64,000 nt of DNA from Colius striatus (Eukaryota; Chordata; Aves; Coliiformes; Coliidae), in assembly GCF_028858725.1 (NCBI RefSeq), contig NC_084762.1, positions 32,455,298 through 32,519,297 on the forward strand. The letters run 5' to 3'. The notes under the pieces are model-generated. The model was not told where the DNA came from. It saw only the letters and a list, made by a program, of their open reading frames with translations, and did no database searches. How positions within the stretch are numbered: the first letter of the stretch is position 1; each line of letters begins with the position of its first letter. The translations under genes and the position numbers were made by a program. Of the stretch, positions 1 to 12,800 are shown in pieces.

Positions 1-200
1 CCTGGGCGTTACGTTGATTGGAGCTCTTGTGGCACCCGAGGATAGTACTGAAATTTAGACAAGTTAAATAATACGCACGCTGTGACTTGGGGACCTCTTA
101 ATGTGTCCCGCACGGTGCTAAAGGAGCTTAGAAAGGAAATAAATTTTTTTTAAAAACTTAGGCTTTCAGGTAGTCTCCTAACTAATTGTGTGCCGACCAC
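1..200. promoter_or_regulatory. CpG-enriched left edge, possible shore of the CTNNAL1 promoter island
   Basis: The first 200 bases hold about nine CpG dinucleotides (for example in GGGCGTTACG, ACGCACGC and CCCGCACGG), while the next several kilobases are almost CpG-free. CTNNAL1 exon 1 is missing from the window and must lie to the left, so this may be the downstream shore of its promoter island. That placement is inference; only the CpG density is seen. Confidence 0.3.
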
Positions 201-3157
201 TTCGGTATTGGTGGGTGTTTTTGTTTGTTTTTAGATTTGTATTTACAAAACTAACGTTTTATATACCAAGTAAACTTTTTATTTCTTGAAGAATAATATG
301 TGAAAACTTTGGGAGGTTTGGGCTAGATAATGTTTCGGGGTCCCTTCCAGCCCTTGAAATTCTGTGGCTCTTGAGATTCTGTGGAAACGACACAGTGTTT
401 GCTGTATAGTATTTTATACTCTGAGCACAGATTATTGAAGTTAGCAAGTGAAAGCCTGTATGTACAAAATCTTTAAACCACATGTAACAATTACACAAAA
501 ATAACTAGACTTGATGAGGTCAAGTTATGTTTATACCATCGTAGCCCATCTGGAAACAAACTGTTGTATGCCTTGTTTTTAGTTGGTAGAGCTGGGCTGC
601 AGGAGGGGTTTGGGATGGGTAGTTGTGGTTTTGTGCTTATCGTGGTAATTTGTCTTTCTCTGAAGAACTCAGACAGTTCGAAGAAGAAGCCCATCCAAGG
701 GATTAAACTACTTGTTCCAAAGCAAAGTAAGACCAAGGTTAAAGTTAAATGATTTTTTTTTCTCCAAAAATAATTTAGATAGAATATGGTGACTGCTTTT
801 AGGAAGCCTAAGAGCAAACAGAAACCCCTCCAATTTCAAAAACCTGCAGAAAAAACTGCATCCTCCAGAAGTGCTAAGCATCTTTCACTTGCTCTGTATA
901 CAGTGTGAGGTATCTGAGATTGGTGAAGACTCAGAGCTCACTGCTTTCCTGGTAAAGTATTCTAGACTTCAGATGAACTTGTTCCCTTGAAGCTTGAGTG
1001 CTAAGCTCTGTTTAGACTGAGGCTAAAGTTTCTGAAGGTAGCAACAGTACCTTCCCTACACTTGCCTTATGTAAAGCCCCACTTACTAGCCTGATTTGTC
1101 AGTTCTGTCTGTACTGTTTCATCTATGTTGTTCAGTAGAGGTCTCACTGGCTGACTTTTTCCAGCTACTTATGCAGAAAGGGTATTCATAGAGTACTTAA
1201 TCTCCAAATTTGTGGTTTGGGTTTTTTTTTTGGTTTTTTTTTGGTTGTTGTTTTTTTTGTTCTACATAAGCAATAAATCAACAGTAAAGCTCAGGACTTT
1301 TGTTTTTCTGCTTGTGTGAAATACATTCTCAAAGGGGGTTGTTCTTGCTGTGAAGTTAACTTCACAGTTTACCCTTTTGTTAAAAGCTGAGAAGTGCTAT
1401 GTGATACTTGTGTTAAAAAAAAAAAAAGGTCAGAACATTGCTGCTGCTTTTCACTACTGGTTTTAAGCAAAGAGGAAACAAAAGGTGCCCTGTCTGACAA
1501 AATCACTTTCAGTCTCTCTTGTGGAGCTAAGTCTGTTTTCTTTAAGAGAAAAAAAAAGTTGGATTAATTCTTATTTCTTCTTGTGTACCGTATAGTAAGT
1601 ACACCGTCCTAATTGATATTAAATACTGTATTTGTGTGTTTGCTTGTTTTTGTTCAGCAACTGTGAGGGATTTTTTAATTTCACTTTGCAGCTTGATTTT
1701 TCTTACAGACTATGTAGTACCAGAGCTAGCAGTGGTATAAGATTGCAGTTTTCCCAGCAGGAGAAATTGCCCTTAGAGTCACTATTGGGTATGTTTAGTA
1801 ACAAATTTGGTTTTAAAACTTCGTATTTCTAGAATTAAACTAGATCTTAATTTTCTCTAGATCTGTTTATATCCTAATGTGGTCCTTTTCGAATAGTGAC
1901 ATAAATAACAAAAGATGGCAGATTTAAGCCCTGGTATTAAGCATAAGTGCTAATGCTTCTTTTTCAGTTTCTGCATGTCTGTACTGTGAAGAGAATCATT
2001 CTACAGTATTGTGCAAGGCATGTGGCATGTCATTCAAAAAATACAGCTTTTCGAGTCAAACAGCATGATTTTCTTCAGAACAAGTAGAACTCTCCTTCTG
2101 GATAGGCATCTTTAATTCAGTGTTCCACATGTAAATAGCACAACATTCTTTAAAATCGAGACATCTTCTTCACTGCTGCTGAGGTCTAATTATGTTGAAC
2201 TTTATATTTTATGGAAAGTTTTTGGCAACACAAGTCAGGAAGGGTGTCTAAAGTGGTCAGTACTGACTCATTTAATAACAGGTCATTTAAACAGTTGAGG
2301 AAAGGCAAAGACAGGGAAAAAGTGCTTTCTAGGATGTGACTCCACCAGTGACTTCCTCAGCTGCCATTATGTACCTGTTTGCTATCCTAGCAGAAGTTGG
2401 GCATCTTCACAGCTGGAGGAGTCTGTCTGTCTGGATCTGTTCTATGGAAGCACTCTGAGAAACTACAGAATTGTTTTTTGTCAAGCTTTGCAGTCAGATA
2501 CTTGGGAAAAGTTTGCCAAGAAGGAGCTTAGAGCTCTGTCTGCATATGTTCCCCAAAAGAACAGTGTCAGTTTTCATAGCTGAAGGTAACCTATCCTCCC
2601 AACATCTTGAGTGTAGACCTATGTGATTTACAGCCAACTGCTCAACCTTCAGAATGTGCATTTTGTTGTAGGTGCTTTGGAGAATGATTCTATGCTCATA
2701 TGTTAATGAAGATGTTTTTTTCTACTTCTTTGTTCCAGGAGATCCTGTCAGAGGTTTTGGAATTGGCTTGACCTATATAACCAAAATAAAAGTTTAAGTA
2801 GCTACAAAAAGCCCAGGATAACAATGTTTTTGAATTTTGTTACTGTCTATATTGAATTCTAAATAAATTAATGGTGATACATGCCTTGAGGTGGATAGAA
2901 CAAAACCATTCTTTACTGTGATATTGCTTCCTTGCTTTCTCTGAAGCTAGCTAAAATAATTCCTGTTTCAGTAAGTGTTATGTGGTTACATAATGTTCTA
3001 CCAGTATTCTGTTTTTCCAGAAGATTCTGGGGTTACATATTAGAGCATGAAGAAAAGCCAACAGCTGATGTTTTCCTATTTATGTGAAAAGACTGAAGGA
3101 ATGACTTTGGAATAGCCATATGGGATCAAACCAGACATCCATATGTAGTCAGTGACC

Positions 3158-3184
3158 TTTTTTTTTTTTTTTTAATTTTTTTTT
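3158..3184. repeat. T-rich homopolymer run
   Basis: A run of T broken by AA sits just 5' of the CR1 fragment at 3290. It is low-complexity sequence with no evident function. Confidence 0.8.
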
Positions 3185-3289
3185 GCCAATCACCAGTGTT
3201 GTCCCTCTGCAACTGAATCAGGCCACTATTATTTGACATCTTATTAGTGAACTCTATGGCATAATGGGCCAGCATGTTCAACAGGCATG

Positions 3290-4175
3290 TGAACTCCCTT
3301 ACAGTGACTTCTGGAGCATCTGACATGCTGGAGGACAGGGCTGCTAGATAGAAGAACAGGCAAGAAAGATGGTCTGTCAGAAGTTTGTGAATACCAAGTC
3401 CAACATCTGGGCTAGGATGAGACTGTGCAACAGTACAGGCTGGGATCAGCTGCCTACAGAAAATATTTGTGAGGAAAGACCTGGGAGTCCTAGTGGACAA
3501 AGAATTGAACAGGATACAGCAATGATGGCCAACTACACACTGGGTTGTTAGCAGGGGTATAACCAAGAGGCTGAAGAAATTATTCTTCCTTCCTATTTGG
3601 CACTTGTGAGACAGGATCTGGAGCACTGTGTCCAGTTCTGGGCTCCCTGCTACACAGAAGAACACTGATATAGTGGAGCATATGACATAAGAGGAGAGGC
3701 TGAAGGAAGTGGGTTTGTTTCACCTCAAGAAGAGAGCTGTATAGTCAGCTAGGACCCAACCTTCATATGGGAAGCTAGAATCGTGCTTTCTCGTTTGTAT
3801 CACTTCAGTCTGGAGCGATTTTTCATCTGGCCAATGTTAGAATTCACAGCACTATACAACTAGCCACTTAATGGGCAGGTGTGGAGAAGACTGGGACAGA
3901 CTGATCCCAGACATGTAGGCGATAGGACAAGAAGCAATGGCTAGAATCTGGAACAGGGAAAAGTGTGCTGAGATTTAAGAAAAGGCCTTTCCAATGCATG
4001 TGTGATCAGGTACTGGATGAGGTGTGCAGAACATGTGTGGAGCCTGCAGTTTTGGAGATATTCATAACTAATTGGATGAGGCCCTGAGCAACACACTCTA
4101 ACTGGACCTGGTTTGATCAGGGAGTTAGGCTAGATAACCCTGGAAGTCCCTTTCATCATAAACAAGTCTGGCTTT
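3290..4175 (+). mobile_element. CR1 LINE fragment, sense, heavily decayed
   Basis: From about 3470 the + strand reads KDLGVLVDKELN, then WSTVSSSGLPA and, after 3690, EERLKEVGLFHLKK. These are decayed matches to the 3' end of the CR1 reverse-transcriptase ORF. The stretch to 4170 follows the CR1 3' UTR (CTAGATAACCCTGGAAGTCCC). Frameshifts and stops are frequent, so the copy is old and 5' truncated. A 179-codon frame on the opposite strand here is an artefact. The segment 3480-3735 is closely related, in opposite orientation, to 21960-22190. Confidence 0.8.
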
Positions 4176-7100
4176 TTTCATAGAAGTATATATTGTAATG
4201 GTAAGTCTTGCTGCTGGGGAGTAATAGTCAACTAGGACCTAGCTAGGATGGTGATCTCCCAGCTGTTAACACTTTGATCTGCAGTGATTTTTTTTTTTTT
4301 TAATTAAATTTTTTGTCTGATATTTTGTGCCCTGGTCAGTGTTGCAAGATGTTTCTGCAGTTCTGTACTTAAATCTTTGCTGTCCTTAGAATCACCAGCA
4401 AATTTTCATCATTTTATTGCCTACTTTTCTCCCTCTCTATGGTTGTGCAGAGTAATCCATGTCCCAGCACAGGTTTTTGTGAAACTCCTATGGTCATCCC
4501 CCTCTATTAAAGTAAGGAATTCCTGCCTCCCTGCCCCCCCATCGTTCTGCCTCTTAATGAGTTAAATACACAAAAGCCCCTCATTTTTGTCAGAGGCTTG
4601 ATTGGTGTCCTTTGACACCTTTGATACAGACTTTGTTTCCCAATTTTTCTTTGAGCAGAGTGCCTACTTATCCATATAATGTGATCTCTACAGAGAAGTC
4701 TGTTGGTTTTGTGAGGCTGGAATTCCTTTAACACCACGTTGAGTCATTGCAACTACATCGTATTTATTTGGTTGTCCACTACTTCTGATCTTAATTTTTT
4801 GTATTGATTTGCAATTTACAAGTGTTGGGCAGCCTCCATACCTCAACTGTCAAAGTAGTTTTAAGCAGGAGATTGTATGAGAAAGTTCATATAACCTGTT
4901 GCATCTTGGAGTTCCTTGAAATGTTAGTGAATAACATCTAATGTTGGCAAGTTATTTGTTTTATCTAATATTTTCATAGCCTCTCCTGTAGTCATTTTGA
5001 TTCCACATGGATTCCCTGAGTACATCACATAGATACATTCTGAAATAGAGTTCACTTCAATAGCTGCTCTGCTCTATTCTTATTTTCTGTCAAAGGAGAA
5101 AAAATGTGTTCAAGAAGTAATTGAGTATATCAGGGTTATAACTCTGAAGAAATGAACAGTAATAGCTGGCAAGTTACTGTATGTTTAGTGGGACTGAAGT
5201 TATTCTCCATGGAACTGAACAAAGCATGTTCTGTCAAAGAGAGATCTGAGAGATGTGTAAAACTGTAGACATGGAGTTCAATATACTACTGTTCTGTGAC
5301 ATTGCTCTTTGAATCTTGTCTGTAGGCCACCAGTGTCTTTGAGGAAGCTGTTACATGTTTGTGTTGGCTTGGAAGTCTTCAGATGACTGGAAAATACTGG
5401 GTTGCTCATGTTGTACTCAGCAGCAGCAGAACTCTGAACAGCAGCTCACATTCAGTTCTTGTAGATGTGGACCTTAGTATGTCTCCTTACAGAAGGATAT
5501 TTCCTCTGGATGTAGCAAAGGAACTTTGTAAGGCCTGCTTTTTGGAAGGATGGATGCATGTGTGGCACCAATGTTGGCCAAAACTTACATAAGAGGTTTA
5601 CATATGATATGTGACATACACTTGGTACTTTTTCAGTGAATGTTTGTTTCTTTTTAATAGCTGGAAAACTAGTAATCTTAAGAATTATTAACAGCTTTAA
5701 AGCATAGATTCCTCTATTAATAACACTATCAGACTTCTAACTTGATATCACTAGCTTTTTATTCTTGGAAGTCTACAAAAACTGGGAGGGGGGGAATCCA
5801 CACCATGTTTTTTCTATCTGTTTTTCCCCTCACATTGTACATCAGTCTTGTATGTAAGCTGATATTTGAGTGTCTTTTGTTGTAGTGCTGTGTTGCAACA
5901 TAAGCTTGTTACATACCTATTTTTGAACTTGTTGTAAATCAGATATGTTTCATCTTTCTCCTTTAGAGACTAAATAGAAGTGTCTCATCTCTTCTTGTGG
6001 ACAGCGTTCATAAAATTAAAGAATATCTGTAGTCTCATTCTTTTCTTGAACTTCAGGATTCAGCTCAAGCTCTGATCCATTTCAACTTATTTGCATTTCC
6101 CATGTAGCAGATGCGCAGGGAGATTTGTTCCAGCAAGTTTCTTGTCTGCCTTGTTTCACTAGGCATTTTCTGGTATCTCTAGATCCTTCCCTTTTTCACC
6201 TTTAAGGTGCTAAGGAGCTCTAATATTGTTGTCTGCTAATCCTCCTATATGGTACTGGGGCTTGCACTTTAAACCTTATGGCTCTTTTTGGAGGATGGGA
6301 AAGTTCCTTTTTCCAAAAAGTCAGATATCTTTGCCATGTTCAGTGCATTTGAGGGAAAAAAAGTCTGAGTGCATTCCTTCTAAAATGCTTCTGGGGTACT
6401 GATCTTTATCCTTCAGTGCTTAAAAAATTCTACACTTGCAAACTTGGAGAAGCTGTTTCTGCCTTTTTCCAAGATTTTCTTGTTTGTGAATGAATTTGGT
6501 ACTCACTTTAGGCTTGTGACTTGGCACTACTGAGTAATAAAATGATGAATTACAGTGTAAAGGTTTGTATTGTAACTTGTACTGAGTGAAGCAACCCCCC
6601 TGCTAAACTCTTGTTAGTTTACATCCTGTACTGCAGAGAAACTGTGCCATGGATGCAGACTCATACGCGTTAGCTGCTGTCAAGTCTGGAAGCATATGGT
6701 GTACTGCCTGTGTACAGAGTTGCACCTCATTAGTCTCAGTTAGTCACTGACTCACTGACTCTTCTCCTCCCTTTGGTTCTGTTGGTATTGTGGGTTAAGT
6801 TGTGAGCTTGTGGTTTGTATTACGGATATTCCACTTGACAAAAAATTATTTTTTCTGGAAAATGAATCTTACAGCAACTCAACAGTTATGTAGGCTACAC
6901 TTGGTACTCTGTGCCCCTAAATGAACCTGATTCTTTCTCTTTGATTTATGCAGAGAAATTCATCTTATAAGTTTATCATCTGGCCGTAGGTAACACGATT
7001 ACTTCAGTCACAGTATCAGTTGTATTTCTGGTCCCATGTGGTTGCAGGTTTCCCTTTACTGAAGTTAGTTTTTAATTGACAACTGCTTAGTCATTGAAGC

Positions 7101-8847
7101 TAGGTTGTTGCAAAACAGTGAAAGGGAAATAGATAATAATTTACAGTTCTTTTTAAGATATGCTGGGAAGCACAGGATTACCTTAGATTTTCCCAAGTAG
7201 GTAAAAGAAATAATTTTGTTATGTTACTAATTAATGATGTTAATATCACTACTGGTATTTGGCTTTACAAGAAAAATTGTTCTTGAGCATTTTATCACAT
7301 GTGCAACAGTACTACCATGAAACAGCTATGGTTTGAGGAGTATTTTTGTGAAATCTTGGATGGTGAAATTGGCTTTGAGTTAAGCTTGGCTACTGCTTTA
7401 TAATGTTCAATCCTTCAGTCTTTGATGTGATAAATGAGTCAGACTAACATTTCAAGTAGCTGAAGTAAGATGCTTCTTACTGAAACTCAATTGCTCTTTT
7501 TCAGTGGAATCTTCTCTTTCAAATTTATGAGATCTGATTAATGACTTCTCTATAGATTAAACAAATTTTTGTAGTTCTCCAACAGAATCAGTATTATTAA
7601 ATCAAAACTGCCTCACAGTGATCCTGCACAAAAAGAATGAGAACAGCTTTCTTTCTATTAGCATAGTTAACAGATGGTTTTAGACAAATTAGGTAGGGAA
7701 ATCCCCAAAAGATGAATTATGAATTAATAATGGCAACCAACTCTGATTATAGTTTACTAAACTGATGTATGGTTACTGTGAACTGTAGTAATGTAATGTT
7801 GTTGGATGTTGGCGTGGTGTTTTGGTTTTGTTTGGGTTTTACGCGCAGGTATCGAAGTTATTATTAGAATGGGCATGTTGTTCAAAGTTGCAAGTGCTTA
7901 ACATGTTGGAGTTAGACCAATATATGGAATGTTCTCTTTGACTTATCAAAGATTCTGTACTGTATCTCAGTGTTACATTTGAATATTCTTAAATTTTCCA
8001 ACTGAATGAGTTTTTGTTGCCCTTGAGCTCTTCAAAGAAGAAATCAGAAGAATATACAGGCTCTTTAATGTAAGGTAATGGTTCCTGGACGATAAGAAGT
8101 TTTTGTTCTGTTTTACACTCCTGCAGGTGGATAGTGGTTGGATTTGCATAGCATTTTCCAGAGCACACTGTACTTCTCTATTAATCCCTAGGGCAAGTGT
8201 GTGCTTTTCAAGGTGAAATACCAGGTGTTGCTATGAATTGAAGTGGTATGTCAAAGTGTTGCTAAGGAAGCCACCTCTAAAGAGGCTGGAGGAACCTTCT
8301 TGCCTGCAACATGCAGTGCAAGATGGGTTGTATGGCTGTTATTCATGTCAGAGAAGCTGCCTGTTTATGGGACTACCAAGCAACTTTTTCTGCATCTTCA
8401 GGAGCCAATCCAGGTTTGAACAGAAAGATTTCTCAGTTCCAGGTGGTATCAGTGTGTTGTCCCTGTTACATCCTTTGCTGAATTTCTAGTTCCACAATAA
8501 TGGTGGGGTTTTTTTTGTTTTTTTTGTAAGCAGCTCAGAGCTGGCTCAGGTATTGTTTGTACAAGCAGTAGAAAGTTAGATACATTAACATTGGGGAGGA
8601 GAGCCATGATAATCATTTGCCATTCAGCTCTGACTTTGAGTTTATCCAATTGTGTTAGTAAATGGACTTATTCTTGAGACTCTAATTTCTCTGGTGCTGA
8701 AAACATGCCTGCATCTGTTTTGGCCACAACTGAAAGTACATTTTAAACAATGAACTTTGCTCTGAGTTGGTTTTGTTTTGCTTAGGCTTGCTCATGCCCA
8801 GGATTTCTAGGTGTAGAATGAAAAAGAGTAATATCTTGTAGTATTAC

Positions 8848-9898
8848 TGTTGTGGTTTTGCCCAGCCAGCAATGAAACACCACAACAGTCTCTCGCTTGG
8901 TGTCTTCCATCTACCCCCACCCTCATTAGGATGGCAGAGGCCTCAGCAAAATGGGAGGAAAAAAAAATAACCAAGGATGTTGTGGATTGAGACAAGGGCA
9001 GGGAGGGCTTGCTGCCAATTATGGTTCCGGGTAAAACAGACTCCAGTACTCACCTTAGAGAAGAAAGTAAGGAAAGTTTATTCTATTGCCTACAAGAAAC
9101 AGAACAGAACAAAAAGCAAAAAGAGAGCAGGATGATGAGAAAATTACAGCCATCACTTTTTAAGATCTCCCTCCCCCATCCCTCCTTTCTCCCCGGGCCT
9201 AGCTCACTACTCTCAATATCTCTTCCTCTTCCCCTCTCAACAACTCGATGGGACATGGAATGGGGAATGTGGTCAGTCTCTCACAGATGGACTCTGCCAC
9301 TTCTCTCTTCTCAGAGGACGACTCCTGGCATTCTTCCCCTGCTTCTATATGGGGTCCCTCCCACGCGACACAGTCCTTACTTAACGAGTTTCTCTGGTGT
9401 GGGTTGTTCCCAGCAGCTACGTCTTCTGCCGATACAGGGTCCCTCATACAGGACATGGCCTACTTTGGCCATAGTCACTGCCCCTGTCATCGGGTCTTTT
9501 TAATTAAGAGAATCACTGCTCCTGATGCGGGATCTTTAACAAAATGCAAACAAATCTCAGCTTCACCAGTCTTCTCCACAGATTGCAGGGAAGTCCCTGC
9601 TCCAGCACACCTCCTCCTGTCTTCCCTCACTGACCTTGGAGTCCACATGGTTGCTTCTCTCGACCTCTTCCCACTCCTTGCACCAACCGGAAAAGAAGGG
9701 ACAGAAGAAGAAGGACCAGGAAGAAGCCTCCTCTTCTGCCTTCTTGAAAAGTGATTGTGGAAGCATCTAATTAATTGGCTCAGCCCTAGAAGTGTGTCTG
9801 GCTCAGAGCTGGAGAGAGTTTCAAGTAGCTTCTTACAGGAGCCATCTTTACAGCCCCTTTCCCATTACCGTAAATGGCTGTAATGTCAAACCATGACA
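8848..9898 (-). mobile_element. Solo LTR, ERVL-like, 1051 bp
   Basis: The element starts TGTTGTGG and ends CCATGACA (TG...CA termini). It is flanked by a perfect 5 bp target duplication ATTAC (8843-8847 and 9899-9903). A related copy with the same ends lies at 40297-41489. No gag, pol or env reading frame is present, so it is a solo LTR left by recombination. AATAAA near the left end on the - strand (TTTATT around 9077 on +) suggests - orientation. It contains two copies of an ~81-85 bp internal unit at 9347 and 9432. The 5 bp duplication fits class III (ERVL) elements by family knowledge. The 164- and 168-codon open frames inside it are not genes. Confidence 0.85.
9347..9490. repeat. Internal tandem unit of the LTR, two copies
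   Basis: Units start at 9347 (ATATGGGGTCCCTC) and 9432 (ATACAGGGTCCCTC), about 85 bp apart; the second is partial. The sister LTR at 40297 carries four such units. Confidence 0.7.
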
Positions 9899-12800
9899 AT
9901 TACCCATTTGAGTAAGAACATCTTGAGCTGAAGGGCAACAGGAGGGCAGGAAAATACACTGGCTCATACCCCTAAAACCAATTAATGCGCCTATTAACTT
10001 ATGTTCACTTTGTCTAGTGTGAGGTAATTGTGTGTTTCAACAAACTTCAAGGCAGCAATTGAGTTAGGAAGCCAATTCACAATGAAAAGTACATTAAAGG
10101 CCATTTTATTTTTGAATGCGTTTTATGCCAGGTAAACATGTTTTCTGATGTTCAGTATACTTGTTGATGCATGTTATCATATAATTGGAAGAGGTTAAAT
10201 TGGACTTCCAGTTTGAAAGATTATTTTTGTCAACTCATGTCAAGTTGCTCAGAGGTACAAATTTCAGTCAGTAAACCACTATACATCTTTTCAAGAAAGA
10301 GAAGGAAGCTTGAACTTGTCTGAAAATGAAGACCTTTATAATTGCCTTGTTTCCATAGAAATTCTGAAGACATTTTTTTTAGGAGGAAGGCAAGGCGGTC
10401 CTCTGTCTGGTAAGGCGTGTGACAATAATAAGTGTAAACAAGGTGGCTTTGATGGGTGGTCAGTCCTCACTAAGCATTCTCCAGTGATCCTTCTCATCTT
10501 TTCTCTCTCTGGAAAAAAGAAGGGAAGATGACCAGAGTGCAGGTTACTCATCTGCTTCATATCTGCAGATCACTGGGGTCTCCAGTTTCAAGGAATCTGT
10601 GAAAAGCGAACATTAAAAAGCAAGTGTATTTCTCCTCTGCAATAATGTTACTTTAGTAACATTGTGAAAGTATTTCAAACCTTTGCATGATATTGAAGGA
10701 TCCACAGGTTGCAAGTTGTCAGCCACAGTCATTCCTTTTTTTGTGTGTTTTTTCTGGAGTTCTTTTCTACAGCAACTTGCAAAAAGGAGTTGGAAGTAAT
10801 TTAATCTTGCTTGCAAAAGAGAATTCTGAAGGTCCCAGAGTTTTTATTACATTGAAAAAAACCTACAAAACCCTAAACCCAAAATGACTCACACTGGAGG
10901 AAATAAATTAGCGACATTGAAGTACTGCATCGCAATTGAATAAGTTCATCTATATCGTATTTTGGGTAATTATTCTCTCAATGGTGTTTGATTTGGATCT
11001 TGAAATTTAAAGGGCTCTTGGTTTTCTAGCAATGCATTCAGCCCAAATAAAGGGTATTTGCTACTATAGTACAGTCTTGCTGTAAGTAGAATCCTTTCTT
11101 TTGATCTCTTAACAATTCCAAGAATGTGCAACAAGTACATAGCAATGGTACTAATGATCTGAGGCGTGTGTTAAAATTTGAAGTTGTGTACTCTTGTCTT
11201 TCTTGGCAAATGTTACAAAGAGGAGGTTTTGAAGCCTAGATCTGAAGGATGTGAAGAGGACTTTTCTCGCCACTTCCTAGTGATACTTTGTGTATGTTAA
11301 AGGTCTTGTGCTGGTGGGAACTGCACAATTAAATATTGTGGTGTTTTAAAATGAAATGTATGTCTTGCAGTTAACCAAAAATCTGATTACTACTGCAATA
11401 TGACTAGTGTCTCATTTGCTTGTTTTATTCTCATGCCCTTTTTTTAGGCGCTTGTGTTTGGGTACCACAGGAGATGAGATACAAGGTTAGATATACCAGT
11501 GGTCTGATTTGGTAGGGTTGTTCTTGTGATGCTTGTCGCTGCAGGTCTTGGATTGTTCTTTCTTCTTTCTCAAAGGTGGCTTATCAGCTTGTTAGACACT
11601 ACATGTGAAAGATGCCTGAGACTCCTCTAAGTATGTTAGCATTTGCCTGCAGATAAATGAACCAGTTTACAGATTGTTAAAGCAGTTTATATAATTTGTT
11701 TCCCTGAAGGTTTTTATGAAAGGTAAAAGTACAAAAGCAATGAGAAGCTGCTTTTTAAAAGTCTTCAGGTAAACCTACAACTGCAACAGTCTCACTACCA
11801 CAAGTATGACAGAATTCAGCAGTCTTGGACATGCAGTGTATTTGTACTGCTCTTCTACACCAGTGCATGGGCAGTATGTGGAAAATACGTAAATAGAGGG
11901 TAGTGGGATCATACAATTTCTTGGAAACTCTTGCTTTACAGAAGTGGTGACTCAGGGTCCTGAATGAACACATTGAGATCTGTGCAACTTCTGCGAGAAG
12001 AGGGTGGTTGCCCCTTTATAATAACTTGTAGAAGAAACTGGTTCAAGCGTCCATATAGCAGAGGCAGTTGTCCCAGGTAGCATTTTCAGGATAAATAGGG
12101 TATGGGTTATTTTCAGTTAACTAGCACATTAATAGATAACACAGTTGCATTTCATTTTAGTTAATCTTTTCCAGCCTTTGAAAGCTTTCAGAGTTGAGTT
12201 TCTATGAGTTTGTTTGTGGAATTTTTCTACAAAAATTAAAACTGACTAGGCAAATAAAGCTTTCTAATTCTAAGAATCTACACTAAGAAACATTCTAGTG
12301 CTCAAAATTTTAGAAAACGCTTAATAAGACTTTCATTAGTGCCTGGGCAGGTATCTAATCTTAACAGGCTTTTGATTTACAGGACAGGTAAGCAGGTAGC
12401 CCTTGTTCTCTGCAAAATCCCTGAGGCTCATCTTTTGTGACAAGTCTCTATGACAGTTTTGCTTGTAGCTGTTATGGACTGGATGTCAAACGCCAGCTGC
12501 TGTTTCTGTGCTGTCTCACATGTGTGGTAGCAGATGTGGGTGTAGGAACAATGTGTACTGCTATCTGATTAAATGAGTATACAAGGCCTAATGAGAGGCA
12601 GTAGCTAAAATGTAATGTTAGAAGTATCCCCCCCAAGTATAAAAACAGTGTGGGAGAGGCTTTTTTGACCTAATTTTCTACATATCCTATGAAATGCAAC
12701 TAAATTTACTTTACAGCGTACTTATACTGTAGAGGTTTGTACCTTCTTCCCTAGTATGTAGCACTATTGCATTTTCTTGGCAAAGGCTTTCCATTCTTGC

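Noticed and set aside
3126..3665. 179-codon frame on -
   Set aside because: It is the antisense shadow of the decayed sense CR1 plus a T-run translated as poly-Lys.
9009..9766. Overlapping frames of 164 and 168 codons
   Set aside because: They lie wholly inside the solo LTR 8848-9898 and have no retroviral or host protein match that I recognise.
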